A stretch of 64,000 nt of DNA from CAWBCR01 sp963787375 (GTDB lineage: Bacteria; Chloroflexota; Anaerolineae; Aggregatilineales; UBA3940), in assembly GCA_963787375.1 (NCBI GenBank), contig CAWBCR010000026.1:31981-95980 (forward strand). Reading direction: 5' to 3'. Position 1 is the stretch's first letter. Each line of letters begins with the position of its first letter. The notes under the pieces were generated by a model. It ran no database searches and was not told the DNA's origin. It was given only the letters and a program-made list of their open reading frames with translations. Shown piece after piece: positions 17,501 to 26,681 of this stretch. The translations under genes were made by a program, and so were the position numbers.

Positions 17501-18280
17501 ATGACTACTCGCATGACTGCCGCCGCTCTGATGCTCGCCCTCGCCGTGAGCGCCTGTACCCCGATGCCCGGTTCGCAGAAGCGCATTGATGTGTCTTTCA
17601 CCATCTTTGCCTATGCTGATACCGATGGCGACGGCAAGCATGACGCCGGGGAGCAGCCGCTGCCTCAGGTGCTGGTGATTACCGACTCGAATATTCATGG
17701 AGCGCTTGCGCGCTACGCCCGCCTCACCGGTGCCAACGGTGAAGCTCCCATCAGCGGAACCTATACGCACTTCTTTGATGTGAAAGTGGTGCCGCCCTGT
17801 GGCTACACGCCGACCACGCCCAATACGTTCGGCGCCAGGGATCTGAAGGACGAGCTGCCAATTGGATTCAGGCCGGACAACCCGCAGCCGGGTGATGCAG
17901 TGGTGCGCTTCCATGTGTGGGATGACGTCAATCAGAACGGGATGCAGGAGGGCAGCGAGGAGCCGGTCGGCGCGATGATCCTGCTGCTCGACATCCCCGT
18001 GCCCGGCGAGGCATCCAACACGTTCGGCGTGGTCATCGGCCAGGGCAACTCCGAGATGGCAGTCAGGCTGGACAGCGGTCGGGGACAGATCAACCTCGGC
18101 AACTCCTGCGGAACGCTGCGGGTGCAACTTCCAAATACCGATCAGTGGGAGCCGATGAACATCTCACCGGAGCCTGAGTTTGAAGAAACCGCTGGCGGAG
18201 ACGGCACCCTCGCGCTGCGCTTTGAGTATGCGCCCGGCGAGACCGACATTGAGATCGGTGTGCGTGCTCGTAATGAGTAG
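17501..18280 (+). CDS. Lipoprotein with SdrD B-like repeats
   Basis: A 259-residue secreted lipoprotein with signal peptide MTTRMTAAALMLALAVSAC and lipobox Cys19. Two segments match SdrD B-like (Cna-B-type) calcium-binding strands: YADTDGDGKHDAGEQPLP (about 38-55) and WDDVNQNGMQEGSEEPVG (about 141-158). Each is followed by a beta-rich domain. It is probably anchored outside the membrane, with Ca-stabilised domains. It lies between two copies of a 267-bp duplication, which suggests insertion or rearrangement. Confidence 0.8.
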   Translation: MTTRMTAAALMLALAVSACTPMPGSQKRIDVSFTIFAYADTDGDGKHDAGEQPLPQVLVITDSNIHGALARYARLTGANGEAPISGTYTHFFDVKVVPPCGYTPTTPNTFGARDLKDELPIGFRPDNPQPGDAVVRFHVWDDVNQNGMQEGSEEPVGAMILLLDIPVPGEASNTFGVVIGQGNSEMAVRLDSGRGQINLGNSCGTLRVQLPNTDQWEPMNISPEPEFEETAGGDGTLALRFEYAPGETDIEIGVRARNE

Positions 18281-18289
18281 CCGCACGTT

Positions 18290-18556
18290 GCGCTGACCGA
18301 CGAAGAGAAGAAGCAGTTGGCGGCGGCGATCAAGATGAAGAAGGCGCTCACCAAGCCCGCCGAGAAGAAGGACGAGAAGTCGGGTGACAAGCAGGACGAG
18401 AAGGCCGCTGCTGAGGAAGTCTCGATGGACGATTATCTTCAGGCGCTCAGCGTGATGGATGCCGAGGGAACTACCGAGGACGAGAAGAAGCGGGCCAAAA
18501 CGGTCATCGAGAAGTTTGAGAGCCAGTTGCGCCTGCAAACACACATGGCATAACGC
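18290..18556 (+). pseudogene. Truncated second copy of the charged-protein gene (267-bp duplication, copy 2)
   Basis: A copy of 16928-17194 lacking the N-terminal 30 codons, start codon and ribosome site. The frame stays open (IKMKKALTKPAEKKDEKSGD ... VEVSMDDYLQ-type residues) and reads past the original stop, which has changed from TAA to TTG, to LRLQTHMA. Differences from copy 1 are mostly conservative, so it diverged while possibly still under selection or recently. No initiation signal is visible, so it is called a pseudogene. Confidence 0.65.
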
Positions 18557-18558
18557 AT

Positions 18559-18594
18559 AACCCCGCCGGTTGCTTGCGCAGACACGGCGGGGTT
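18559..18594 (+). terminator. Rho-independent terminator
   Basis: AACCCCGCC (18559-18567) pairs perfectly with GGCGGGGTT (18586-18594), followed by TTTGTCGT. It ends the lipoprotein/duplication unit. Confidence 0.75.
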
Positions 18595-18624
18595 TGTCGT
18601 CTGGATTGGGCAGTCAGGTGCCCG

Positions 18625-18858
18625 CTATTCACCACTCGGCGCGTCGGTAGGCGGCTGGGTGGTCATGCCGCCGGTATCTTCGGGCATGACGACCCACAGG
18701 ATGATGTACAGCAGGATGCCGGGGCCGCCGGCCAGCCCGAACAGCACGAACAGAATGCGCACAATGACCGTGTCGATGCCGAAATACGCGGCCAGGCCGC
18801 CGCACACACCGGCGATCATCTTGTCCGTGGTAGAGCGCACGAACTTCTTTTCTTCCAT
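18625..18858 (-). CDS. PspC-domain membrane protein
   Basis: A 77-residue PspC protein: MEEKKFVRSTTDKMIAGVCGG, LAAYFGIDTVIVRILFV and a membrane segment GGPGILLYIILWVVMPED. PspC proteins act in envelope-stress signalling, often as small membrane sensors. Start 18858 was chosen because GGGAGG lies 11 bases upstream and homology begins there; a longer frame exists upstream. No other psp gene is adjacent. Confidence 0.87.
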   Translation of the reverse strand: MEEKKFVRSTTDKMIAGVCGGLAAYFGIDTVIVRILFVLFGLAGGPGILLYIILWVVMPEDTGGMTTQPPTDAPSGE

Positions 18859-19156
18859 TGCTTCGATATCCTCCCTGGGTAAAGTCTCGGCAAATAAGCA
18901 CCACACGACGGCTGTCAGAGACGCTAACATCCCTGACCCTCTTCTAAGCAAAACCCCACAGCCCGCGTTCCGTTGCGGATCAGTCCGGGTTGCACCGGGT
19001 GTTGTCCCGATCCACCGGCAGCCGATCTCGCCTCACACTACTGTATACGCGCTCGCCGCTGCAAAGTTGCTGGCGCTGCGTGCCGTGAGCACGTCGCGGC
19101 GATCTATGCTATAAGTATCGGTGGCTGTGCCAGCAGCATTCTCGAACGGAGCGGCT

Positions 19157-20281
19157 GTGACCGATTTTCAGGTGGGCCGCAGGCTTGGCCCCTACGAACT
19201 GGAAGAGCAGATCGGGCAGGGTGGGATGGGCGTCGTGTTTCGCGCCATCCAGCCCAGCGTGCACCGAACGGTCGCGGTGAAGGTCATCGGCCAGCCGTAC
19301 GCGCAGGACCCCGCCTTTCTGAGCGGCTTCGAGACCGAAGTGCGCGCCGCCCAGCTCCAGCACCCGCACATCCTGCCGGTGTACGACGTCGGCGTGGACG
19401 ATGGTCACCCATACCTGGTGATGGCCTACGTCGGCGGCGGCACGCTGGCCGACGCCATCGCTGCCGCGCCGAGGGGCCTGCCGCTTGAGGACGTGGCGCG
19501 CATCACGCTCCAGATCGGCGCGGCGCTCGACCAGGCCCACGCGGCGGGCGTCCTCCACCGCGACCTCAAACCCGGCAACGTCCTGCTTGATGAGCAGGGC
19601 AACGCCTACCTGTCTGATTTTGGCGTGGCGCAGGTGGCCGGTGAGGTCGGCATCGAATGGCTCGACGCGCCCGGCACGCGCCCCTACATGGCTCCCGAAG
19701 TCCTCGGCGGCGAGCCGGCCTCGACCGCCAGCGACCTGTATGCGCTGGGCGTCATCACCTACGAGATGCTGACCGGGCACCGCCCGCGCACGCAGCCCAA
19801 CCGGCCACCCGATCGCCGGGTGGGCAGCCCGCCGCCGGCCCTGGACGCGCTGCCGCCCGGCATGCGGATGGCCGTCATGCAGGCGCTGCACCCCGACCCC
19901 GACGCCCGCCCGCCGTCCGCTTCCGCGTTTGCCCAGACGCTCGGCCGGGCCTGCGAGCGTCTCGCGCCGCCGATCCCTGCGCCGCCTATCCCCGACCTGG
20001 ACGACATCCTGTTCGAAGACCTGCCGCTGTTCGGCGAGCTGGCCACGCCGCCGCCAAGCGTCAGCCCCGGCGCAGCGCCGACCTCACCCAGCATCAGGAC
20101 CACGGCGACCGTCTCGCCGCTGCCGACCGCCGCGCGCCCGGCGCGCCGGACGGTGAGCCACCCACCTCACGACGATCTGCCCACCCGGATCCTGATCGGG
20201 GCGGTGAGCGTCGCGCTGTTTGTGCAGTTCGTGGTGCTGTTCGTGGTGGTGATGATCAGCCTGGGCAACGGGCCGCACTGA
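19157..20281 (+). CDS. Hanks-type Ser/Thr protein kinase with C-terminal membrane anchor
   Basis: A 374-residue kinase. The glycine loop is GQGGMGVV, with Lys42 in VAVKV, the catalytic loop HRDLKPGN (134-141), the metal motif DFG (154-156) and MAPE (178-181). All catalytic residues are present. A Pro-rich juxtamembrane linker (about 270-330) leads to one TM helix (SVALFVQFVVLFVVVMISL) and a very short exterior, so it has no external sensor domain. GTG 19157 with GGAG just upstream is preferred over 19121. Targets are unknown; a second kinase gene lies 0.7 kb downstream. Confidence 0.88.
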   Translation: MTDFQVGRRLGPYELEEQIGQGGMGVVFRAIQPSVHRTVAVKVIGQPYAQDPAFLSGFETEVRAAQLQHPHILPVYDVGVDDGHPYLVMAYVGGGTLADAIAAAPRGLPLEDVARITLQIGAALDQAHAAGVLHRDLKPGNVLLDEQGNAYLSDFGVAQVAGEVGIEWLDAPGTRPYMAPEVLGGEPASTASDLYALGVITYEMLTGHRPRTQPNRPPDRRVGSPPPALDALPPGMRMAVMQALHPDPDARPPSASAFAQTLGRACERLAPPIPAPPIPDLDDILFEDLPLFGELATPPPSVSPGAAPTSPSIRTTATVSPLPTAARPARRTVSHPPHDDLPTRILIGAVSVALFVQFVVLFVVVMISLGNGPH

Positions 20282-20382
20282 TCCTGCCCCCTCATTCGCA
20301 CGACCTGACAGCTCCACAAGTAACGCGGTTGGGCGAACAGGCGTCAAATCAAGCGTATGAACCCAGCCAGGGGAAGATCAAA

Positions 20383-20844
20383 ATGGCCACACCCTACGAC
20401 GTCCAGCACGGCGAGTTCACCATCAGCGCAGACCCTGCCCGGCTCGATCACGAGGCTGTCCACGATTTCCTGGCCAATCGATCTTACTGGGCAAAGGGCC
20501 GCCCCTGGGCGCAGAACGAGCGTATGATGGATGCCTGCCTGTGCTTCGGGATCTACACAGGCGATGAGCAGGTCGGCTATGCCCGCGTCGTGACCGACTA
20601 CGGGATGTTTGCGTATCTGGCCGACGTCTTTGTATTAGAGGACTATCGCGGCCAGGGGCTGGGCAAGGCCCTGATCCGCGCTATCATGGATCATCCGGAT
20701 CTGCGCGATCTGCGCCAGTGGCTCCTGATCACGCGCGATGCCCATGGGCTCTACAGCCAGTTTGGCTTCAAGCCCCTCGCCAGGCCGGAAGCGGTCATGT
20801 CCATCGGGTTCGCAGCAGGACGGCCTTCTCAGACAGGGGAGTAG
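20383..20844 (+). CDS. GNAT-family N-acetyltransferase
   Basis: A 153-residue acetyltransferase. The acetyl-CoA loop is YRGQGLGKALI, followed by QWLLITRDAHGLYSQFGFK. The YARVVTDYGMFAYLADVFV strand pair is typical of small stand-alone GNATs acting on small molecules. A GGGGAAG site precedes the ATG. It lies between two kinase genes with no sign of coupling. Acceptor unknown. Confidence 0.87.
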   Translation: MATPYDVQHGEFTISADPARLDHEAVHDFLANRSYWAKGRPWAQNERMMDACLCFGIYTGDEQVGYARVVTDYGMFAYLADVFVLEDYRGQGLGKALIRAIMDHPDLRDLRQWLLITRDAHGLYSQFGFKPLARPEAVMSIGFAAGRPSQTGE

Positions 20845-20890
20845 GCCTGCAAGGTTGAAGCCCCTTTGACGGTGCTGCCCCGCGCAGCAG

Positions 20891-20918
20891 TTGACAACCG
20901 CCCCGGATGCGCTATGCT
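20891..20918 (+). promoter_or_regulatory. Promoter of the kinase-protease fusion gene
   Basis: A perfect TTGACA (20891-20896), a 16-base spacer and TATGCT (20913-20918), 43 bases before the ATG at 20961. Confidence 0.65.
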
Positions 20919-20960
20919 GACAATTGAACCGCGTCGATACCTTCTCTCGGAGCGATACGC

Positions 20961-22793
20961 ATGGCTGATTCCCTGATCGACCGCACGCTTGGCGGCTGCC
21001 ACATCACCCGCGAGCTGGCGCGCGGCGGTATGTCGACCATTTACCTGGCCGAGCAGACCTCGCTGGGGCGCAGCGTGGCGCTCAAGGTCATGTCGCAGAA
21101 CCTGCTGGGCGACCCGACCTTCATGGCCCGTTTCTCGCGAGAAGTCGCCACCACCGCCCGGCTCCAGCACCCGCACATCATCCCCGTCTACGATTTCGGC
21201 CAGCAGGACGGCGTGCCCTACATCGTGATGGCTTATGTGCCCGGTGGCTCGCTCGAAGACCTGCTGGCGAGCGGCCCGCTGTCGCTCGACGAGGCGGCGC
21301 GCATCATCCGACAGGTGGCCGCCGCGCTCGACTACGCCCACACGCAGGGGATCATCCACCGCGACGTGAAGCCGGCCAACATCCTGCTCGACGCGGAACG
21401 CAACGCTGTGCTCAGCGATTTCGGCATCGCCAAGCTGCTCGCCGCCACGCAGTCGATCACCAAGGACGACCTCGTCGGCACGCCGTCCTATCTCGCGCCG
21501 GAGCTGATCAGCGACAGCGCGACCGCCAGCCCCGCCGTCGACGTGTACGGCCTGGGCGTGACGCTGTACCGCATGCTCACCGGCGTGCTGCCGTTTCCGG
21601 CCAGGACCGCCGTGCAGATGATGTGGGCGCATGTCAACGAGCCTGCGCCGCCCGTCACCACGCAGCGCCCCGACCTGCCGTCCGGCGTCGACCAGGTGCT
21701 GCAAAAGGCGCTGGCGAAGACCCCCGACGCCCGCTATGCGTCCGCCGCCGCGCTGGCTGACGACCTCGAAGCGGTGTCTCTCGGCATTGCCCCGGCCATC
21801 GCCGAGGCCGCGCCGCCGCCGCCGCTCGTCGCCGCGTCGCCGGCTGCTGTGCGCGGGCTGGAGGCTGCCGTTCGCCGCGTGATCGACCAGGTGGTCAAGA
21901 TCAACCTGGCCGAGGGTGGGTCGGGCAGCGGCGTGTACGTGCCCGGCGATGACATCCTGACCTGCCTGCACGTGGTCGATGGCTCGTGCGGGGTGTACGT
22001 CCGCTTCCGCACCGGCGAGCAGATCGAGGCTGACGTGCTCGCCACCAGCCCGGCGCAGGACCTCGCGCTGCTGCACCTGCGCCACACGCCCGCCACGCTC
22101 GACGCCTCGACGCTCAACCACCTGGTCTTCGAACGCGTCGAGACCGCGCCCGGCGCGCCGCTGGCGGCGATTGGCCACCCCTTCGGCCTCAACTGGGCGG
22201 TGACCGGCGGGCACTTCAACGGGCTGCGCATGCCCGGCGAGGAGGCGCTGGCCCGCCTGGGCATCACGCTCAAAACGCCGCTGGTGCAGGTCGACGTGGC
22301 GATCAACCCCGGCAATTCCGGCGGCCCGCTGATCGACGCCGCCGCGCACCTCGTCGGGCTGGCCGACGCCACCATCAACCCGGCGATGGCCGATAACATC
22401 GGCTTCGCCATCGACGGGCAGACGGCCTATATCTTCTGGCAGCGCCAACCCGCCAATCTGTCGCCGCTGGTCGCCTACAACTGCGGCCATCACCACGCCG
22501 CCGACCTCCAGTACTGCCCGCTGACAGGCCGCCCATTGAAGCCCTGCACGCCGGTGCCGCTGCCCGCGCCCAACTCGCGCCGCTATTCATGCGGGCACTT
22601 TCACGGCCCCGGCCTCGAATTCTGCCCGCTGACCGGCAAGCCGGTGCACGTCGTCGGCGCGCTGCCCGATGCCACCGCCAGCGACGCCCCGACCGCCGTC
22701 GACGAGCGGGTCACCTGCACCAACTGCGGCAAGACGTTCCCCGCCAGCGAAACTGCCTGCCCGTATTGCGGCAAGCAGCGCCGGCGGAAGTGA
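20961..22793 (+). CDS. Ser/Thr kinase-trypsin-like protease-zinc ribbon fusion protein
   Basis: A 610-residue, single-frame protein with no TM segment or signal peptide. Residues 10-270 are a complete Hanks kinase: RGGMSTIYL loop, Lys42, HRDVKPAN (133-140), DFG 153-155, APE 179-181. Residues 300-495 are an S1/HtrA-like protease with His337 (LHVVDG), Asp367 (DLALLHL) and Ser453 (NPGNSGGP). Two copies of a YxCGHxHxxxLxxCPLTGxP motif follow (506-526, 542-562), then a CxxC...CxxC zinc ribbon (586-603). The fusion suggests a cytosolic protease whose activity is tied to phosphorylation; this is inference. All catalytic residues are present. Confidence 0.9.
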   Translation: MADSLIDRTLGGCHITRELARGGMSTIYLAEQTSLGRSVALKVMSQNLLGDPTFMARFSREVATTARLQHPHIIPVYDFGQQDGVPYIVMAYVPGGSLEDLLASGPLSLDEAARIIRQVAAALDYAHTQGIIHRDVKPANILLDAERNAVLSDFGIAKLLAATQSITKDDLVGTPSYLAPELISDSATASPAVDVYGLGVTLYRMLTGVLPFPARTAVQMMWAHVNEPAPPVTTQRPDLPSGVDQVLQKALAKTPDARYASAAALADDLEAVSLGIAPAIAEAAPPPPLVAASPAAVRGLEAAVRRVIDQVVKINLAEGGSGSGVYVPGDDILTCLHVVDGSCGVYVRFRTGEQIEADVLATSPAQDLALLHLRHTPATLDASTLNHLVFERVETAPGAPLAAIGHPFGLNWAVTGGHFNGLRMPGEEALARLGITLKTPLVQVDVAINPGNSGGPLIDAAAHLVGLADATINPAMADNIGFAIDGQTAYIFWQRQPANLSPLVAYNCGHHHAADLQYCPLTGRPLKPCTPVPLPAPNSRRYSCGHFHGPGLEFCPLTGKPVHVVGALPDATASDAPTAVDERVTCTNCGKTFPASETACPYCGKQRRRK

Positions 22794-22832
22794 GATGGCT
22801 CGTCATGCATCATGAATGAAAGGAGGCAGGCA

Positions 22833-23216
22833 ATGGATCGGCTGCACTGGACGCAAATCGGGAGCTGGCTGCGCTGGTCGGCGCGCGCGCTGGGCACGGC
22901 GCTGGCCGCGCTGGTCGTGGTCCTGTTTGTCGGCGAGACCGCCGGCGGGCAGGGACCGTTTCCGCTGAGCACGCTCAGCTCCATCGAGCTGATGATGTTC
23001 GTGGCGCTGGCCGCCATGCTGATCGGCGTGGCGCTGGCCTGGCGCTGGGATGTGACCGGCGGCTCGATCACCATCGCCGGCGGGCTGTCGTTTATCGCGC
23101 TGGACGCCATCGGCAGCGGCGACCTGCGCATCACGCTTGTTCCGGGGCTGTTCGTCCTCAGCGGTGTGATGTTCGTGCTGTGCCGCTGGGCCTGCCCGGT
23201 CCGACAGGCGCAGTAA
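22833..23216 (+). CDS. Small four-helix membrane protein (DUF7670-like)
   Basis: A 127-residue integral membrane protein beginning MDRLHWTQIGSWLRWSAR, with four hydrophobic helices (ALGTALAALVVVLFVG; LMMFVALAAMLIGVALAW; ITIAGGLSFIALDAIG; LVPGLFVLSGVMFVLC). The layout matches small DUF7670-type proteins of unknown function. ATG 22833 has AGGAGG seven bases upstream and is preferred over 22812. It lies 39 bases after the kinase-protease gene, so co-transcription is likely. Confidence 0.65.
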   Translation: MDRLHWTQIGSWLRWSARALGTALAALVVVLFVGETAGGQGPFPLSTLSSIELMMFVALAAMLIGVALAWRWDVTGGSITIAGGLSFIALDAIGSGDLRITLVPGLFVLSGVMFVLCRWACPVRQAQ

Positions 23217-23232
23217 CCACCTGAACGCAAAA

Positions 23233-23255
23233 CGGGAGGCTCGGCGAGCCTCCCG
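23233..23255. terminator. Hairpin terminator between convergent genes
   Basis: CGGGAGGCTC (23233-23242) pairs perfectly with GAGCCTCCCG (23246-23255), with a 3-base loop. It lies between the plus-strand membrane gene and the minus-strand gene at 23277. Confidence 0.7.
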
Positions 23256-23276
23256 CTGCATTTCCGCGCAAATTTG

Positions 23277-23744
23277 TCATGGCACGTGCGGCGCGCCGAA
23301 CTCTGTTTCGAGGCGGCCCATCCACATGTTGCCCACCTCGCCGACCGTCCGCAGGCAGCTCACGAACTCGTCATAGCTCATGTCGGCGATAGGCCGCTTG
23401 GTCTCGACGCTGATCACGTCGTGCTCCTCGCCCAGCTCCTCGGCGGCGACAATCGAGAAGTAGGCCATGCCGGTCTGTGGATGGTCGCTCATGTCGAGCA
23501 GGTGGTAGTACAGCGGCAGGATCTTCCCGCTGTCAGGGTCGGGCAGGTAGTTGATGAACGTCTTGAAGATGACCATGTTGGCGTCGGGCAGCACCACAAT
23601 GTGCACGCCGACCTGCTCAAATTGCAAGCGGCAGCGACCCCGCTCGTCGAGCGCTGCGCCCTTGCTGGCCTTGTTGAGGTACGTGCCGATGTCCTTGAGG
23701 CCCTTTTCGATGGCACGGTTCTGCGCTCTCAGATGATCCAGCAT
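23277..23744 (-). CDS. Hypothetical protein, YbjN-like fold
   Basis: A 155-residue protein. The segments VHIVVLPDANMVIFKTFINY, LLDMSDHPQTGMAYFSI and VISVETKRPIADMSYDEFV give a beta-strand then helix order like YbjN/type III secretion-chaperone proteins, whose role is unclear. An N-terminal amphipathic helix (LDHLRAQNRAIEKGLKDIG) precedes it. It is followed on the same strand by nothing close; the methyltransferase lies upstream at 23831. Function unknown. Confidence 0.55.
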   Translation of the reverse strand: MLDHLRAQNRAIEKGLKDIGTYLNKASKGAALDERGRCRLQFEQVGVHIVVLPDANMVIFKTFINYLPDPDSGKILPLYYHLLDMSDHPQTGMAYFSIVAAEELGEEHDVISVETKRPIADMSYDEFVSCLRTVGEVGNMWMGRLETEFGAPHVP

Positions 23745-23830
23745 GGCGGCGATCTCCTGGCGTGTAACGTATAGCTTGGGGCTGATAGCCTTTCGCGGAT
23801 AGCCTCTGGCCTGCTGCTAATCGCTAATGG

Positions 23831-24928
<1,098 letters not shown>

Positions 24929-25588
24929 CTAGAACTGCTGCGCGAAGGCGCTCACGCGCGGCGCGGCGTGGCGCATCGCCGGGCCATGGCCGAAGCACAC
25001 CACGTCCGGCTCCAGCGCGGCCAGTTTCTTGACGCTGCGCTTGTCCTCGTCCATGTCGGGCGTGACGATGGCAAACGGCAGCGTGAGCCCGGCCAGGTTC
25101 ATGATCACGTCGCCGCACAGCAGGATACGCTGCTCGGGCTGCCAGAACGCGATGTGCCCCGGCGCGTGGCCCGGCACAAACAGGACGTGCAGCCCGCCCA
25201 TCACCGGCAGCACGTCGCCTTCGTCGACCACCAGCCCGACCGGCACCGGCGGGAACAGGCGGTCGCGGCCCTTGCCCGGATCGCGGCGCGAGATCGGCAT
25301 CCGCCCCTCGATCACCCCCTGCTCAAGCTCGTGCGCTGAGACGACTGCGCCGGTCGCTTCGACCAGTGCGGGCAGGCTGCCGATGTGATCGGGGTGGGCG
25401 TGGGTGATCAGGATGTGCCTGACGTCGGCAGGATCATGCCCGGCGCGGCGAACCTGCCGCAGGATGCGTGGGCCGTCCATCGGCAGCGCCGCGTCGACAA
25501 TCGTCAGGCCATCCGGGTCCTCGATCAGGTAGACGCGGCCCACCGGCAGGCCGGTGAAGGTGAACAGTCCGGGCAGAATCTGCTTCAT
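24929..25588 (-). CDS. MBL-fold metallo-hydrolase
   Basis: A 219-residue metallo-beta-lactamase-fold protein. The metal motif is ITHAHPDHIGSLP (HxHxDH), with downstream ligands in FVPGHAPGHIAFW, LLCGDVIMN and a final CFGHGPAMR. Two metal ions are expected. The substrate is not evident; glyoxalase II, lactonase or hydrolase roles are all possible. The ATG overlaps the stop of the pRiA4b-like gene (ATGA), so the two are co-translated, and the methyltransferase follows six bases later. Confidence 0.9.
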   Translation of the reverse strand: MKQILPGLFTFTGLPVGRVYLIEDPDGLTIVDAALPMDGPRILRQVRRAGHDPADVRHILITHAHPDHIGSLPALVEATGAVVSAHELEQGVIEGRMPISRRDPGKGRDRLFPPVPVGLVVDEGDVLPVMGGLHVLFVPGHAPGHIAFWQPEQRILLCGDVIMNLAGLTLPFAIVTPDMDEDKRSVKKLAALEPDVVCFGHGPAMRHAAPRVSAFAQQF

Positions 25589-26604
25589 GCGTCGTCCAGG
25601 TCAAACAGCTTGGCGGCGAGCTCCTTCGTGCCCTCTCCGGTAATACGCAGCCGGATGGGCCCGTCCTCTCCCGGCTCGACTTCCATTGCAAAGCCGAGCT
25701 TGGGGTTGCGGTGACGTTCGATGATGGCAATTTGGGCCAGCACCATCCATACCGTCATGTCGCCGGCAAAACGGAATGCGTATCCGCCGGGAATCTTCGT
25801 CGTCTCCTGGCAGAGTTCCTGTAGCTCACCTCTGATCTCTTCGTAGGCTTCTTCAAGCTCCTCCGGGTCCAGCTCCTCAAAGTCGAATTCCGCAAAATCG
25901 TCGTCCCAGGAATCGTCGGGGGAATCGCGCTCGACTGCATACCGGTCGAGGTGCTTGAGACGGCTGTTCGCCAGGTCGAGGTCGAACGCCTCAGGATCGA
26001 ATTTGCCGATCCAGCCCTTCCAGTGCCGGTGTTGCGGGCTTTTCGGGTCCTTCAGCGCCGGGAGCATGTCTGACTGATAGGCCCAGATGCCGCCGCAGTC
26101 TTCCGGCGGGCAGGCGCGGACGCCCTTGACGCACACGGGATACTCTGTCGCCGGGTCTGCCGGCAAAATCTTCTCCACCACGATGGTGTGATCCCAGCCA
26201 TCGCCGAAGTCATACGTGAAAGCGATCCTGCCGCCTTCGTTGGGGACAACCTGCGCCAGCGTCACCTCAGCTTCGTCGATTAGCGGCGGCGGGCCGAAAG
26301 GGAGGTCGTCAAGGCGGCCCGGATCGACCCCAAAGATCTCAGCCAGCATCTTGCGCGGATCAACCGCACCCATGCCAAATCCACCGTCGTCTTCCGGCGG
26401 GCCGTAGCGGGCTGTCTTCGTCTCGAACTCGTGGAGGTGCGAGTTGTCCCAGCCCATGGCGGCCATGATGATGCGGGCCAGCTTGTCCAGCCGGGTTTCC
26501 GAGGACACCAGCATGCGCCGCCAGATAGGCGGCTTGCTGCCCTTCAGGGTGATCTTGAGCTGGTAAACCACGCTGTCTTTCTGCGATGATACTGACTTGG
26601 GCAT
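25585..26604 (-). CDS. pRiA4b ORF-3-like protein with acidic extension
   Basis: A 339-residue protein whose first ~200 residues match the plasmid pRiA4b ORF-3 family: VYQLKITLKGSKPPIWRRM, MGWDNSHLHEFE, FTYDFGDGWDHTIVVEKI, CPPEDCGGIWAY. The fold is a small beta barrel of unknown role. A very acidic segment (DDDFAEFDFEELDPEELEEA) links to a C-terminal ~100-residue domain not seen in short members. Start 26604 has AGGAGG upstream. The first gene of a three-gene unit with the MBL hydrolase and the methyltransferase. Confidence 0.85.
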   Translation of the reverse strand: MPKSVSSQKDSVVYQLKITLKGSKPPIWRRMLVSSETRLDKLARIIMAAMGWDNSHLHEFETKTARYGPPEDDGGFGMGAVDPRKMLAEIFGVDPGRLDDLPFGPPPLIDEAEVTLAQVVPNEGGRIAFTYDFGDGWDHTIVVEKILPADPATEYPVCVKGVRACPPEDCGGIWAYQSDMLPALKDPKSPQHRHWKGWIGKFDPEAFDLDLANSRLKHLDRYAVERDSPDDSWDDDFAEFDFEELDPEELEEAYEEIRGELQELCQETTKIPGGYAFRFAGDMTVWMVLAQIAIIERHRNPKLGFAMEVEPGEDGPIRLRITGEGTKELAAKLFDLDDA

Positions 26605-26681
26605 ACTGCCTCCTGTCATGGTTTCAGAGGCTCAACGCGACATTTGCTTCGCCGGGCCATGCGGATGCAGCCCCGGCGGAA

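Noticed and set aside
16928..18556. Insertion sequence ends around the lipoprotein gene
   Set aside because: The flanks are direct copies of a host gene's 3' end, with no terminal inverted repeats or transposase.
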